Positions 36,220-49,722 of a stretch of DNA of 64,000 nucleotides are shown here, one piece after another. The stretch lies in the NCBI GenBank assembly GCA_007570785.1, contig ML660777.1, positions 2,846,817 through 2,910,816 of the forward strand, given 5' to 3'. This DNA is from Antilocapra americana. Its lineage: Eukaryota; Chordata; Mammalia; Artiodactyla; Antilocapridae. A program made the translations under genes and the position numbers. Within the stretch, counting starts at the first letter, position 1. Every line of letters begins with the position of its first letter. Below the pieces are notes generated by a model that ran no database searches, was not told where the DNA came from, and saw only the letters and a list, made by a program, of their open reading frames with translations.

Positions 36220-36366
36220 TCAGCAACACTGGGTCTTCCCCTCTTTTTTCACAGTCTCCGTGTCCAGTTTAATTCTGCCATCATTTTCTTCGTTAGGGAA
36301 GCTTTGGTGGTTGGCAAGAATGTTCTCCACCAGGAAACGGGCTGCTTCATCGATGTTGACATTATC
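36220..36366 (-). CDS. RAB32: RAB32 exon 3 coding part (residues 179-226 and stop)
   Basis: The acceptor reads CCTGCCCTGTAG followed by GAT AAT (D179, N180). The exon encodes helix alpha5 ([17 protein letters not shown], with A187 aligned to the human PKA-binding Ala), then the hypervariable tail and a terminal Cys-Cys before TGA at 36222-36220. The tail has one residue fewer than human after NEEND, and the last residues differ (KEGKTQCC). The prenylation motif is intact. Confidence 0.96.
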   Translation of the reverse strand, partial: DNVNIDEAARFLVENILANHQSFPNEENDGRIKLDTETVKKEGKTQCC

Positions 36367-39300
36367 CTACAGGGCAGGAACGAGGATTAATTCTTAGAGG
36401 AAAGAATTAAGAGTATTATTAGGAACTAGGAAAGTGTGTCAGAGAGGATACTATAAGGACAGCTCCATCTCCTGCTCAGCAAACACTCAGTATTGGAGCA
36501 GGTCAATACTATTGCCTAAGGGGTCTAGGGAACCCTCTTCTTCCTACAAAGGATCCCTCTTTCTGATGTTCTCGTTTTTTAATGTTTTAAACTTTGGTGC
36601 TGAGGTTCAATGAACTATCTCCATGGTTAAAGATGAATCTTCATCCTGCTGTAGGTTGCCAGCCACATAAGTGAAAGCACAGATATAAAAGGGCTTCCCT
36701 GGTGGCTCAGAGGTTACAGCATCTGCCTGAAATGCGGGAGACCTAGGTTCAATCCCTGAGTTGGGAAGATCCCCTGGAGAAGGAAATGGCAATCCACTCT
36801 GGTACTCTTGACTGGAAAATACCATGGACTAAGAAGCCTGATAGGCTACAGTCCATGAGGTTGCAAAGAGTTGGACACAACTGAGCCACTTCACTATCAC
36901 TTTTCACTTTACAGATATAAAAACAAAACAAAACAAAACTCAACAATCTGTTCTTGAACATCTACTTCCAGTATTCGGGATACCTTATGGAAAAAAAAAT
37001 GTTAAAGGGCTCAGACCACATTCAAATATGATAAATGCAGCATATCACTTCCCCTTCCCTGACTGTAAATTATAACTTTTAGTTGATGTGTATAAACTGA
37101 GCTGAAACAATGTTGTGGGTGAGATGTTAAGGATGCTCTAAGGAATCACTAGCTATTGTATTTGTGTGACTGACTGATATGCTGTTATTGTATATATAAG
37201 TAACACATAGCAAAAACTGTGCTTATTTATAAAGTAGAGGTAGTAGGAGCTGTTAGACATTTCTACAGCTATTGTGGAAAATACGTAAACATATACTCAT
37301 GAACTTCCCAGATGGCTCCGTGGTAAAGAAACTACCTGGCAGTACAAGAGACACAGGTTCCATCCCTGGGCCATGAAGATTTCCTAGAGGAGGAAATGGC
37401 AACCCACTCCATTATTCTTGTCTGGAAAATCCCATGGACAAAGGAGCCATGGGCCGCCAAGAGTTAGACAAGACTGAGCGACTAAGCACAATGTGCTCTT
37501 TTCAGAGTCTGAGGGGCGCACTTGCTTGAGTTCATGTCTGCCAGGCTTTCCCACTGTAAAGGGACCATTTTTCACTTTGCACTTGGTAAGTACAAATGTG
37601 TAAATACCCTGTTTTTCACCATACCTTTCCCTACTCATTTTGACATCAATTAATTTTTTCCCTGGAACAAGTATTACTGTTATTTTTAATGGTGACTTTC
37701 TAGCTCCATCATTTCTTCTTCATTTCTGATTTGGAATTCTACAGTTAGGGGGAGTTTTTTCTCTTCTTTCCCATTTAGTCACTTGTTTGTTCATATCATG
37801 GATTATTACCTTATTATATGGATTAGGTCCATTATAATAATTATTTACTTTGTTGTTTAATCTACTGTCTTAGATTTTGGAGCTCCTATAAGCAGGCACC
37901 TGTGTCTTTTTGACATGTTTCCATCACTGTGTTATTTCCTTAGCTTCTGGCACCACAGAATACCTCAGGCACATCTTTACTTTCCTTGTTCCACTAGTTA
38001 CTGGATAATTGTATTTAAAAACCAGATTCTGAGGACGTGTAAACTTGTGAGTTCTGTGTTGTAATGGCTTCTAAACATCTTCAGCAGACACATCCAGGAA
38101 ATACGTGATGTTTTTGAACTGTGGTGCTGGAGAAGACTCTTAAGAGTACCTTGGCCTGCAAAGAGATCCAACCAGTCCATCCTAAAGGAAATCAACCCTG
38201 AATATTCATTGGAAGGACTGATGCTGAAGCTGAGGCTCCAATACTTTGGATACCTGATGTGAAAAGCCACTCATTGGAAAAGACCCTGATGCTAGGAAAG
38301 ACTGAGGCTGAGAAGAGAATGGGATGACAGAAGATGAGATGGTTGGATGGCATCATCGACTCAATGGATATGAGTTTGAGCAAACTCCAGGAGATAGTGA
38401 AGGACAGGGAAGCCAGGCTTGCTGCATCCATGTGGTCCCAAAGGATCAGACACGACTAAGTGACTGAACAACAAAACATACATTGGTATCTGCTTCTGTG
38501 TTTATCTGTTTAAACACATGTGTGTATGTGTTTAAACACACATGCACACATATACACATAAACACAGGATTTATATATGTGTATGTATACATATGTTACA
38601 CATTAAGTTCATATGGACCTTTCCAATTCCAACCCAATACCACAAGGTTCCTTCTAGGCTTCTCCCTTATTTGTTGTAACTTTCTCAGACAGTGAGAACT
38701 CTGTCTGAGAAGTAAAGACCTCTGCTATTTATTCAGGTATCTTTTCTAGCACCAACACAAGCTTTTTCTTTTAAACCTCTACTCCTAAGGTAAGTATAAA
38801 CTTTAATTAAAGTATTGATCTTTAAATGCCCTAATGTCCCTCAGTCTCCACCATCACCATTATACCAAATAATTAAAACATTCTCTAACTGCATCTAATT
38901 TTAACTCATTAAGAACAGAAAGTCCCATGCTATAGAGTAATTAGTCACACATTTTCATATTGGAAATCCATTATTTGCCATAAAGGTGAAGAGATGAAGC
39001 TCATGAATTTAAATTTGCCTTTTGGCTGTGTTCCCATCAGAATTTCAGATCCCTGGAAGTCTAGCAGAAACCCGTTTGAAACTAACTGCTGGCCAGCTCA
39101 GAATCAGAGGAGTCAGTGGCATATAGGCAGTACCTTAAGCCTTAACTAAAAATTGTAACCAAAATTTTATATTATATTTCTCTTGAAATACTCATCACTA
39201 AGGACATCTGTAGGAAATATATTTGTAGGAAGGCACAAAACATATGAATATTTTCCTTTTACCTCTACAAGCTACCCTGTCTATACATATAATGAAGCTG

Positions 39301-42300
39301 ATGACTTACACACTCTCAGGCTACATGCCACATGATACTATTGTTTATGAATCGTCCATCTAGATTCTGGGGAGAAATTTGGGTTTATTACCTGAACGAT
39401 TAATTAAAAAAAAAACAGAAGGGGAATTTTTATCTGTAATACATTCATCGTCTCTGTCAAATCTCTTGCTCTAGTAAACATTTACACACACCACTAATTT
39501 TTTTCCAACAAAGCTGGGAAGCAAACCAAATCCCTTGACAGATGCAGAGAGAAGACAGAGGGCATGGCTCCCAGAACGAGTGCCTCTATGAAAAGCTGTC
39601 CCTTCTGCAATCTCTTCCTTCCTGTTTAGCTGAGTGCTCATGCAGTACATCTCTGGGCTTCATCTCTGTTCCACCACTACTTTTAAATATGAAACTAAAT
39701 TTTAATTAATAATAGAGTAGATTTATTATATAATACATAGCCTTTAGCTTAGAAGTAAAGACTTCTGCCTCTAGCAGACACTGTTCTTCCCAATGCCCCC
39801 CCATCACAGTGTTTTCAGAGCACATTTTGTGTAGTCTCCCATAGGTGTGCTTTCATTACTCTCGTCCTCAGTGGCAGCAAATAATCTTCCACTATTAGGG
39901 TGGGTTTATGGTAAAGCTAAAAGTAACCTGGTAAGTAGGTGATTTGTGGAAAGAAAAAAATATATATATATATATATAAACCACTCTGGTAAATCCATCT
40001 AAATCCTCTCTATACATAAGAAATTCACTGAAGTATACAAAAAGTTGAAACTGTGTAAAATTATATGTTTGGTTTCGAGTTTGTCATCATCACAGAATTC
40101 CACCAACATTTCATCATTCTTCCATGTCTGATTGTTATTGGACCTCTAAAGTGAAACATTCAGTGCTTATAAATACACTCCAGCACAATATTTTGTGCTT
40201 GGAATTTTCACCTTTGCTTTCCAGTATATCTAAATTATTAAGATTTTCATCACCCAGTTTGTATTTTTCTGCAAAAAAATATTTTATCCAGTTTTCCATC
40301 ATGGTTGAAAGAACACCTTATTCTACTATTGATGATGAAATAGGTCGCAATTGTTGATGCTTTCCTTTTGCTCAAATTTTTCATACACATTTGATCTACA
40401 ATTCCTCCAACATCATCTGAATACATCTTCTCTCTGACCTTTTCAATGTCTTTGTTAGTCCTGCCCACAATTTACATCTTCACTAAGGATGTCTATATCT
40501 CTATGTTTTGTTAAGTCTTCTGTAAAAATCAAAATTAGTTGTGCTTGACAAGATACTTCATACCCCATAAACTCCAAGGTGCATGAAAAGTACTTTGTTT
40601 AAGGACTCAAACTCACAGAAAATGCCATTTGTCCTTTGCTCTAATACTATTGATTTTTATTTTAATGCAAAATCTGCCCTTCTATTCACCTCCCTACTAG
40701 CCAATTCTGAAAGCATTCCTGCTGCTGACTGAAATAAGCTGTAACATATCCATGCTTCACCTTTCACTAGGCTTCCAAAAACCACTCGGGTAAATCCGTC
40801 TGAATCCTTTACCTTTGGGGGCAGATGTATGAGTTAACTGCAGAGCAGATACACACACACGGCAGGGCTCACCTTCGCGGAGGTCTCAAACCAGCCTGTG
40901 AAGCCATGTTCTTTGCAGAACTCGTCCATCTGGGAAGGAGTCTGGCCACTGTCCTTTTTCTGGTCACATTTGTTAGCTAAGAGGACAGCAGGAATAGGGC
41001 TGCCGTTTGGAAGATGGACTTTACTATCCAGATCACTTTTCCATTTTAAAACAGCGTCAAATGTGGAACCTCTTGATATATCAAAGACGACGAAGGCACC
41101 GACAGCTTCTTTGTAGTATACTCGGGTCATGTTGCCAAAACGTTCCTGTCCTAGAAATAAATATAGTGAGACATCAAAAACTTAAAATTCGGTCAGAGGC
41201 TGTATTTAGATATAACCCTTTTTAGCCCTAAGAATAATGTTTTAAATACATCTGTCACTCCAGAGCAACAGAGATGGGTGGGATTAAGGACACACACACA
41301 GAACCAAAACTCACAGGGTGTAAGTGGCTGATCACCTGCTCTCAGGACACGATTATCTAGCTTTATGTTCTCTGTGCATGTACACTACATTCTCCATAAA
41401 CATCAAGATGCCAGTCCTCACAGCTACAGAATCCATCATGTCCCCCCTCACTCGCCTTGGTCTAAGAGAGGCACTAAAGAAAAAAAAGAAAGTTGGGTGT
41501 GGAGGGAAGAGACAAGAATAGAAGAAAATAGTCTTGCAGGAAGAAGATAAAGGTGGTGGGTAAAACGTTAGTCAAAAAGATTAGGCCTGGACCTGAGATA
41601 AAGGAGCTCATGCTCTTAACTCCTCTTTTTCACATCTCCAGCAAAACCCACTTTCCTTTTCTTTTTAAAAACTTTGTAAAGGAGGATAATTACTTCACAA
41701 CTTTCTGCAGTACAATAATGCGAATCAGTAACAATTATACATATGCTCCTTCCCTTTTGAGCCTCCCTCCCTTCTCCCATCCCACTTCTCTAGGAAGTCA
41801 CAGAGTGCCAGGCTGGGCTCCCTGTGTTATACAGCAACTTCCCACTAGTCACCTTTTTAACACATGATAGTATATATCATGTTTATATAAATATATAAAT
41901 ATTTTATATTTTATATAAATGCTACTTTCTCACTTTTGACTTGCAATGCAAGACTGCTCTCCTCTAAGAAGGCAGATGTGCAAACCCACTACTTTAGTAA
42001 AACGTGGTACAACTGTGTTGTTAAAAGAAGGATCAACTACAGAGCTCTTTGGATATCACTGTACTTTTAAAATAGCTTAACAAGTTAAACACTTTTTTGG
42101 GAAAAAAAAATCTACCATTAAACATACCATATAGCTCTCGGCAAAGCATTCACTTACTATCTGATATTGACTTTGGAAAAATTTTCTTCATTTGACTGAT
42201 GGAAAAACATGCAAAGGCTGCCTGGCCAGGACTCCAACAGCTCCAACTAAAGAAGATGGGACTAAGACCGTATCTCCTGACCCCCACGTGTGTGTAGAAA

Positions 42301-45300
42301 CATGCCAGTCATTCTGACCTATCCTGCAGCTGCCCTGACTTCTAAAGCTCTTACCTTTAGTGGGTCAAATTACTGACTTTAGTGTTAAGGGAAAATGACT
42401 GCAATCACTGTAAATCTAAGATTTATAACTCTTTGTCTAATGATAAAAACGTGATATATAGAACATTTTCTTATTAAAACATACAATGAAAAATAAGCTT
42501 TTATCTAATTTTACTGGTAGTAAAGAAAGCAAAGCTGTCCCCTAAATTAATCATTTTTCTCCTCCAAATTCTATTCCATCACACATTTTCAGATATTATT
42601 AATGGAATAATTGAAGAAGAATGCAATAGTCAAGCTTAAACGGATAAACAAGAGTTCATTTAGTTTATGACTATTCCCCAGAGGAGCTTATCTGAAGCTG
42701 TACTGTGATACTTCAGAGTTCCGCATTTTGTTATAATGAAAGTCACATGAGAAATTCCATTATCGTGTTCATATATTATTAGTGATGTAAATCTGACCAG
42801 CCAACTATTTAGTTTATTTGCTCACAATGCTGACATTTATAAAAAGTTCATGTTGTGTCCTTTTCCATTAATGTATATTTATTTATCACGCAGGCATGCT
42901 GGCAGAGAAGAGACGAACCATTCAAGGTCAGTAACAACATTTTGCAAACACTGTGCACATGCATTAAGGTGCACTTAATTTCAAGCAAAGAGCACACACT
43001 ACCAATGATTTTGATTTGTCTCAATTTTAATTATTTTATATGAAATGAATACAGCAATAAGAGAAATTAGTACTGCTAACTTAATCCAGATAACAAGATA
43101 ATGTACATAATTATACGAACACATTCCTTTGAGCTATCCTTTAATTTAGAAGAGGGTAAGCTGCCAAACTAACAAACGCATATAGAAATCCAGAAGTTAT
43201 GAAGAACTATTGGGCTCTAGTGACTTTTGTTTCTAAAATCATCTATAAATTCTCTCCCCAAATATTTCTTTTTACCAGCTGTGTTCGTGACCATTCAAGT
43301 TTGTATTCATATATAATTTCTGGTTAAACCATAAGAAAACAAGAAATGTAGGAGACAAGGCATTTTTGAGGAGGATCTTGTGACTTAAAATACCCATTCC
43401 AGTTCCAGGGCCAGGATTCAATCCTCCTTGACATTCTCACAGCAGACAGTGTGCTTTCTAACACTACCATATGTGATAAATATAAACAGTGCCAACTACA
43501 CTGTTAAGCATTTCATGCAAAGATAAGATGTGCAACATAAAAGACAGAAACAGCAACGACCTAACAGAATAATGTTAGTCACTCGGTCCTGTCCGACTCT
43601 TTGTGATCGCATGGACTCGCACGGATCCCATGTAGCCTGCCAGGCTCCTCTGTCCATGGAATTCTCCAGGCAAGAATACTGGAGCGGGTGGCCATTACCT
43701 TCTCCCGGGGATCTTCCTGAACCAGAGATCGAACCTGGGTTTCCTTCATTGCAGGCAGACTCTTTACCAATTGAGTCACCAGGGAAGCTCAAATACAAAC
43801 AAAGCTAATGGAGATGATGGAATTCTAGCTGAGCTATTTCAAATCCTAAAAGATTATGCTATCAAAGTGCTGCAGTCAACATGTCAGCAAATTTGGAAAA
43901 CTCAGCAGTGGCCACAGGACTGGAAAAGGTCAGTTTTCATTCCAATTTCAAAGAAAGGCAATGCCAAAGAATGTTTAAATTTTCGTACAATTGGGCACAT
44001 TTCACATGCTAGCAAAGCAATACCAAAAACCCCTCAAGTTGGATTTCAGCAGTATGAGAACCAAATTGCCAACATCTGTTGGATCACAGAAAATGCAAAC
44101 AGAAAAACATCTACTTCTGCTTCATTGACTATGCTAAAGCCTTTAACTATGTGGATCATACAAATTGTGGAAAATTCTTAAGGCAATGGGAATACCAAAC
44201 CACCTTATCTGCCTCCTGAGAAACCTGTATGCAGGACAAGAAGCAATAGTTAGAACTGGACATAGAAAAATGGACTGGTTCCAAATTGGGAAAGGAGTAT
44301 GTCAAGGCTGTATATGTTATGCTGCTTATTTTATTTATATTCAGAATGCATCATGTGAAATGCTAGGCTCGATGAATCACAAGCTAGAATCAAGATTGCT
44401 GGGAGAAATATCAATAACCTCAGATTCGCAGATGATACCACTCAAATGGCAGAAAGAGAAGAGGGCTAAAAAGCCTCTTGATGAAAAGTGAAAAGGAGAG
44501 TGAAAAAGCTGGCTCAAAATTCAATATTCAAAAAATTAAGATCATAGCATCCAGTCCCATCACTTCATGGCAAATAGATGGGGAAAAAGTGGAAATAGTG
44601 ACAGACTTTATATTCTTGGGTTCCAAAATCACTGCAGACAGTGACTGCAGCCATGAAATTAAAAGGCACTTGCCTCTTGGAAAAAATCTATGACAAACCT
44701 AGACAGTATATTAAAAAGCCGAGACATCATTTTGCCAACAAGGGTCCATATAATCAAAGTTACAATTTTACCAGTTCAGTCGCTCAGTCATGTCCGACTC
44801 TTTGTGACTGCATGGACTGCAGCACACCAGGCTTCCCTGTCCATCACCAACTCCTGGAGCTTACTCAAACTCATGTCCATCGAGTCAGAGATGCCATCCA
44901 ACCATCTCATACTCTGGTGTCCCCTTCTCCTCCCACTCTGAAGCTTTCCCAGTAACAGAGTCTTTTACAATGAGTCAGTTCTTCACATCAGGTGGCCAAA
45001 GGATTGGAGTTTCAGCTTCACCATCATTCCTTCCAATGAATATTCAGGACCGATTTCCTTTATAATGGACTGGTTAGATCTCCTTGCAATCCAAGGGACT
45101 CTCAAGAGTCTTCTCCAACACTACAGTTTAAAAGCATCAATTCTTCGGCACTCAGCTTTCTTTGTAGTCCAACTCACATCGGTACATGACTACTGGAAAA
45201 ACCATAGTTTTGACTAGATGAACCTTTGCTGGTTTTACCAGTATTCATGTACCGATATGAGATTTGGACCATAAAGAAAGCTGAGTGTCGAAGAATTGAT

Positions 45301-48300
45301 GTTTTCGAATTGTGGTACTAGAGAAGACACTTGAGAGTCCCTTGAACTGCAAGGAGATCAAGCCAGTCAATCTTAAAGGAAATCAACTCTGAATATTCAT
45401 TGGAAGAACTGATGCTGAAGCTGAAACTCTTAATGCTTTACCACCTGATACAAAGAGCCAACTTATTGGAAAAGACCTTGATGCTGGGAAAGATTGAGGG
45501 CAGTAGGAGAAGAGGGTGACAGAGGATCAGATAGTTGGATGGCATCACCAACTCAATAGACATGAGATTGAGTAAACTCTGGGAGTTGGTGATGGACAGG
45601 GAAGCCTGGTGTGCTGCAGTCCATGGGGTTGCAAAGAGTCAGTTAGGACTGAGAAGGCTGAACAACAACCCTGTTAAGCAAATGAAAAGTAAAGGCACAA
45701 ACTGGGAGAAAAAAAGTACATAGATATATTTGATTTAAAAAATATACTTAGAATATACAGAATTCTTAGAACTCCGAAATAAGAGAACAAAAAAGAATTT
45801 TGTAGAATAAGCAAAATATTAAAACACTTTACCAAAGAATTTATATGATGATAAATAAGCAAAGGAAATGATGCTCCAAATTATTAATCACTGGGTTTAA
45901 ATCACAACTGAGGTGATTGTTTATACCCACAAGAAAGGCTATAATGAAAAAGTCTGACTATACCAACTGCTGATGAAGTTTTGGAGCAACTGGAGCTCTT
46001 ATACACAGCTGGTAAGAATACACAGCTGGTGAGAATACTACTTAAAAATAGTGCAACCATGTTGGAAAACAACTTCACACTTTCTCAAAAATGTAAGCAT
46101 ATATCTAGCATACAACCAAGCTACCCCACTCCTAGGTATTTGTTAACAAAATGAAAACACACATCTATACAGAGGCATGCTCACGAATGCTCAGAGCAGC
46201 TTCATTTTTAATAGCCCCGAAATGGAAGCAACCTAAATGTTGATTCACACAGTAGTGAATAAACTATGGCATATTCATACACTGGACCACAACTCAACAA
46301 TAAAAAGGAAAGGAGCAAATTATGAATAAATATAACAACTTGGATGAATCTCAAAATAATTATGCTGAGTCACAATAACCAGGCCAGAGGAGGGGGAGGT
46401 AATACTGTGAGTCTACTTATATCAAATACCAAAAACTTAGAAACCATAGTAATATAGTAAGAGAAAGCAGATCAGTTGATTATGTTGGACAGGGGAGGGG
46501 AATGGATTAGAGAAATTAGATTTCAAATGATAAAAAATGCTTGCAATCTTGACTATGGTGATGTTTCCCAAGTGTAAAACTTATAAAATTGTACAGTTTA
46601 CTGTATGTCAACTATACCACAATAAAGCTATAACAAATACCTACCTTATATGCAGTCAGTTCAGTTCAGTTCAGTTGCTCAGTCGTGTCCGACTCTTTGC
46701 GACCCCCCAACCTACAGCACACCAGGCCTCCCTGTCTATCACCAACTCCTGGAGTTCATCCAAACCTATGTCCATTGAGTCGGTGATGCCATCCAACCAT
46801 CTCATCCTCCTGCCCTCAATCTTTCCCAGCATCAGGGTCTTTTCAAATGAGTAGCTCTTCGCATCAGGTGGCCAAAGTATATACGGTCACTGGGAAGTTA
46901 AATGTAAAAATGCCTGCCTGGGAGTATATTTAGGGCTGAGTTTGGCAGACCTCAGCTAAATAAAGTTTTATTGGAATATCACCCTCATCTATTTACATAT
47001 CATATGCCTGATTTCATTCTATAATGGTGGAGTTGACTAGTTGCAATAGAGAGTAAATGGCTCACAAAGCCTAAAATAATTACTATCAGGAACTTTACAA
47101 AAATAGTTTAACGATTTCTGTTCTAAGGGTTTAGAGACAGTCTATACCTTTACTAGGAGTGGTATATAAAATTCATGAAGGTACATCCTTAACTTCTCTG
47201 TATGGAGGTTGTACTTCAAGTTCAAAGAGTGTAAAAATGCCAGGTCCATAAGTGAGCATTGAATAAATACTAGCTAAGTACTATCACTGGGCTTCCCTGG
47301 TGACTCAGAGGTGAGGAATATGCCTGCCAATGCAGAAAACATGAGTTTGATCCCTAAGTCAGGAAAATCTCTTGGAGAAGGAACTGGCAACCCACTCCAG
47401 TATTCTTGCCTGGAGAATCCCATAGACAGAGGAGCCTGGCAGGCTATAGTTCATGGTGTGCAAAGAGTTAGACACGACTGAGCAACTAATGCATTTACTT
47501 TCACACATAGCAAAGCCTTAAACTACTAGGTAGTTAAGTGTTTTACCTCAAAGTGCTGAAAATGGCTTGCAAAGGAAAATAAACTTGAGACCATCTTAGA
47601 GAATCAAATATCAAGCACCTGATAGTCAAGCTACCCCAGGAAATAATGTTGTGTGTTTAAATCAGCCAACTGTCTTTAGAGACCATTAGAGATCATCAAA
47701 TTTCCTCATCAAATTTCCTCCAAGCTCTCACTTCTGATATTTAGAATATCAGAATTCTATGCTATATATCAGAAAACTCTGCTTCAATTTTAATGTTATA
47801 ATGATTTTCTGACAATTCTGCAATTACCAAATCCAGAAGATAGCAATGGGGATCAAATGTAAATGACCCACCATCAAAAGGCCAAGTCCATGCATTTATG
47901 GGAGTAGCTTATTCTCCAAAAGAATAAGAAAAATATACTTCCTGCTGTATTGGGTTCATAATCTCTTTTTTTTTTTAATTCAAAAGTGCTTCAGAGATTT
48001 CCCTGAACTGATAAAGACAAGTGAAAAACAAAAGTTTCTAAAACATGTGTCACTGAATTAGAGAGTGAAGAAAGATAAAAGGAGTTCATTTAGAATAATA
48101 ATCTTAACATAAAATTAATGGAGCTGTTCTCCAAAAATTGAACAAGGTGAAACTTAGATTTAGCTCTGTTGTTTTAAAGGTTCAAATGCACAGGGTTGCT
48201 AAGCTCTTTTGGTTGTTAAGCTGGAAAGTAAACTTTCCTACAAGAATAAGAATCGCAGCCTATATCTTTGTTATGACTGTTCCTTGGGTAATCTTAGCTA

Positions 48301-49675
48301 TTCCCTTACTACTATCTAAAACAAAGGAGTCCAGTGGAAAGCACATCTAATGTTCATGAATAATCCATTTCCTCCACCTCTGAATACACGGAGGACCACA
48401 TTATTCTGCTCCGACTAAACCAGCTGTGTTCATGGAATGTGGACAGAAGTGACCCTGCCCAGCAGAATCACTTGTCGGGTGGCAGCAAGGTTACCCCTAC
48501 TTTGAGGTGATGGTATCAGATGGTAGGGCCTCTGTTAGCCTGGGTCTTTAAGGGGCTCCAATGAAAAACCACCCTCACATTCCTCACCATCCCTCACCAC
48601 TTCTGCTCCCTACTAAGGACATGCAGAAAGAGTGTGAAAGTGTGTCAGTCGCTCAGTTGTATCTGACTCTCTGCGAACCCATGGACTGTAGCCCACTAGG
48701 CTCCGCTGCCCATAGGATTCTCCAGGCAAGAATACTGGAGTGGGTCACCATGCCCTCTTCCGGGGGGGGGGTCTTCCTCATTTTAAGGCTGTTGGCACCC
48801 TACCACAACCTAGCCTATCTTGACTGGTACAACTCCCAAATATCTTTTTAGCGCTTATAGCTAGATTTGATCGCAACTGGAAAATATGTATTAGGTGCCT
48901 CCTACGTACCAGGCACTGTGCTAGACACTGGTGAAACAATGAATAGGATCCTAAGAATCTCAGTCTATCTGAGGAAAGAAACCAAGTGATGCCAAGATGT
49001 GTTAGGTGTAATCAGAGATACAAAGAGCATCTTATGGTATTCAACAAGGGGATGTCATTCACTGAAGTGAGTAAGCTATCTTACTAGTCTCTTCGAAAGA
49101 TACATTATCAAAAAATGCCTTTCAAATGCTTATACTATGAAAATATAGTATCTTCATAAACCATATTTCTTTATTCCCATGCTGTGACTTTCAGTTTGCA
49201 TGCCCCTGGGGGCAGCCAGCCTAGTCAGAGCCATGCTCACCATCCATGGACTAAAAGGCTAAGTTTTAACTGCTGGAGGCAGTTTCCCAGAAGTACTGAG
49301 TCATCACTGGGAGAAACACACATTCTACTTCCCCTTTCACAGCACTGCAGAAGCCAGCCCTTCCTAGCTTCAAAAAACAGCTAAAGGATCAAACTAATGG
49401 GTAAGACTGTCATTAGGAATCCATGGAATCTTACTTTTTTTTTTTTAATTTTGGAAAAAAAAAATCTCTGAGGGGCACCAATCAACCATTTTAAGTTTAG
49501 TCTAAGAATTTTTTATTATTCTAGGACTCTTCTTTCCACAAGTACATAAATAAAAGCAGGACATTTCTGCCATGCTGAATGCTCCTGGATTGTATCCTAT
49601 GATGGAAGTGGACCGGTTAGAGGAGAAAGTATGCAGTTATTAAATATAAAGACAGCTGCATGAGTCTTGCTTCAT

Positions 49676-49722
<47 letters not shown>

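Larger units (their letters stand above)
36367..40872 (-). other. RAB32: RAB32 intron 2
   Basis: 4,506 bp, GT-AG, between exon 2 (phase 0) and exon 3. Contents: Bov-tA SINEs at about 36,691-36,910 and 37,301-37,492, a BovB 3' fragment at 38,105-38,470 and a (TA)n tract at 39,961. From 38,470 to 40,872 I recognise no repeat family, only a diverged 32-nt direct repeat (39,978 and 40,778). Confidence 0.93.
43500..45672 (+). mobile_element. BovB LINE, host copy carrying two later insertions
   Basis: Pieces: 43,500-43,570 (CATTTCATGCAAAGAT to GACCTAACAGAA), 43,797-44,774 (RT part, FADD at about 44,430 in place of YADD) and 45,242-45,672 (C-terminal part to 3' end). A Bov-tA sits in the first gap, with about 150 bp of BovB missing there compared with the 13-kb copy; a reversed BovB fills the second gap. 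Confidence 0.9.

Noticed and set aside
40250..40468. 72-codon minus-strand frame in RAB32 intron 2 with a protein-like composition
   Set aside because: I recognise no family, the flanks in that frame contain stops and there is no splice support; a fragment of an old pseudogene remains possible.
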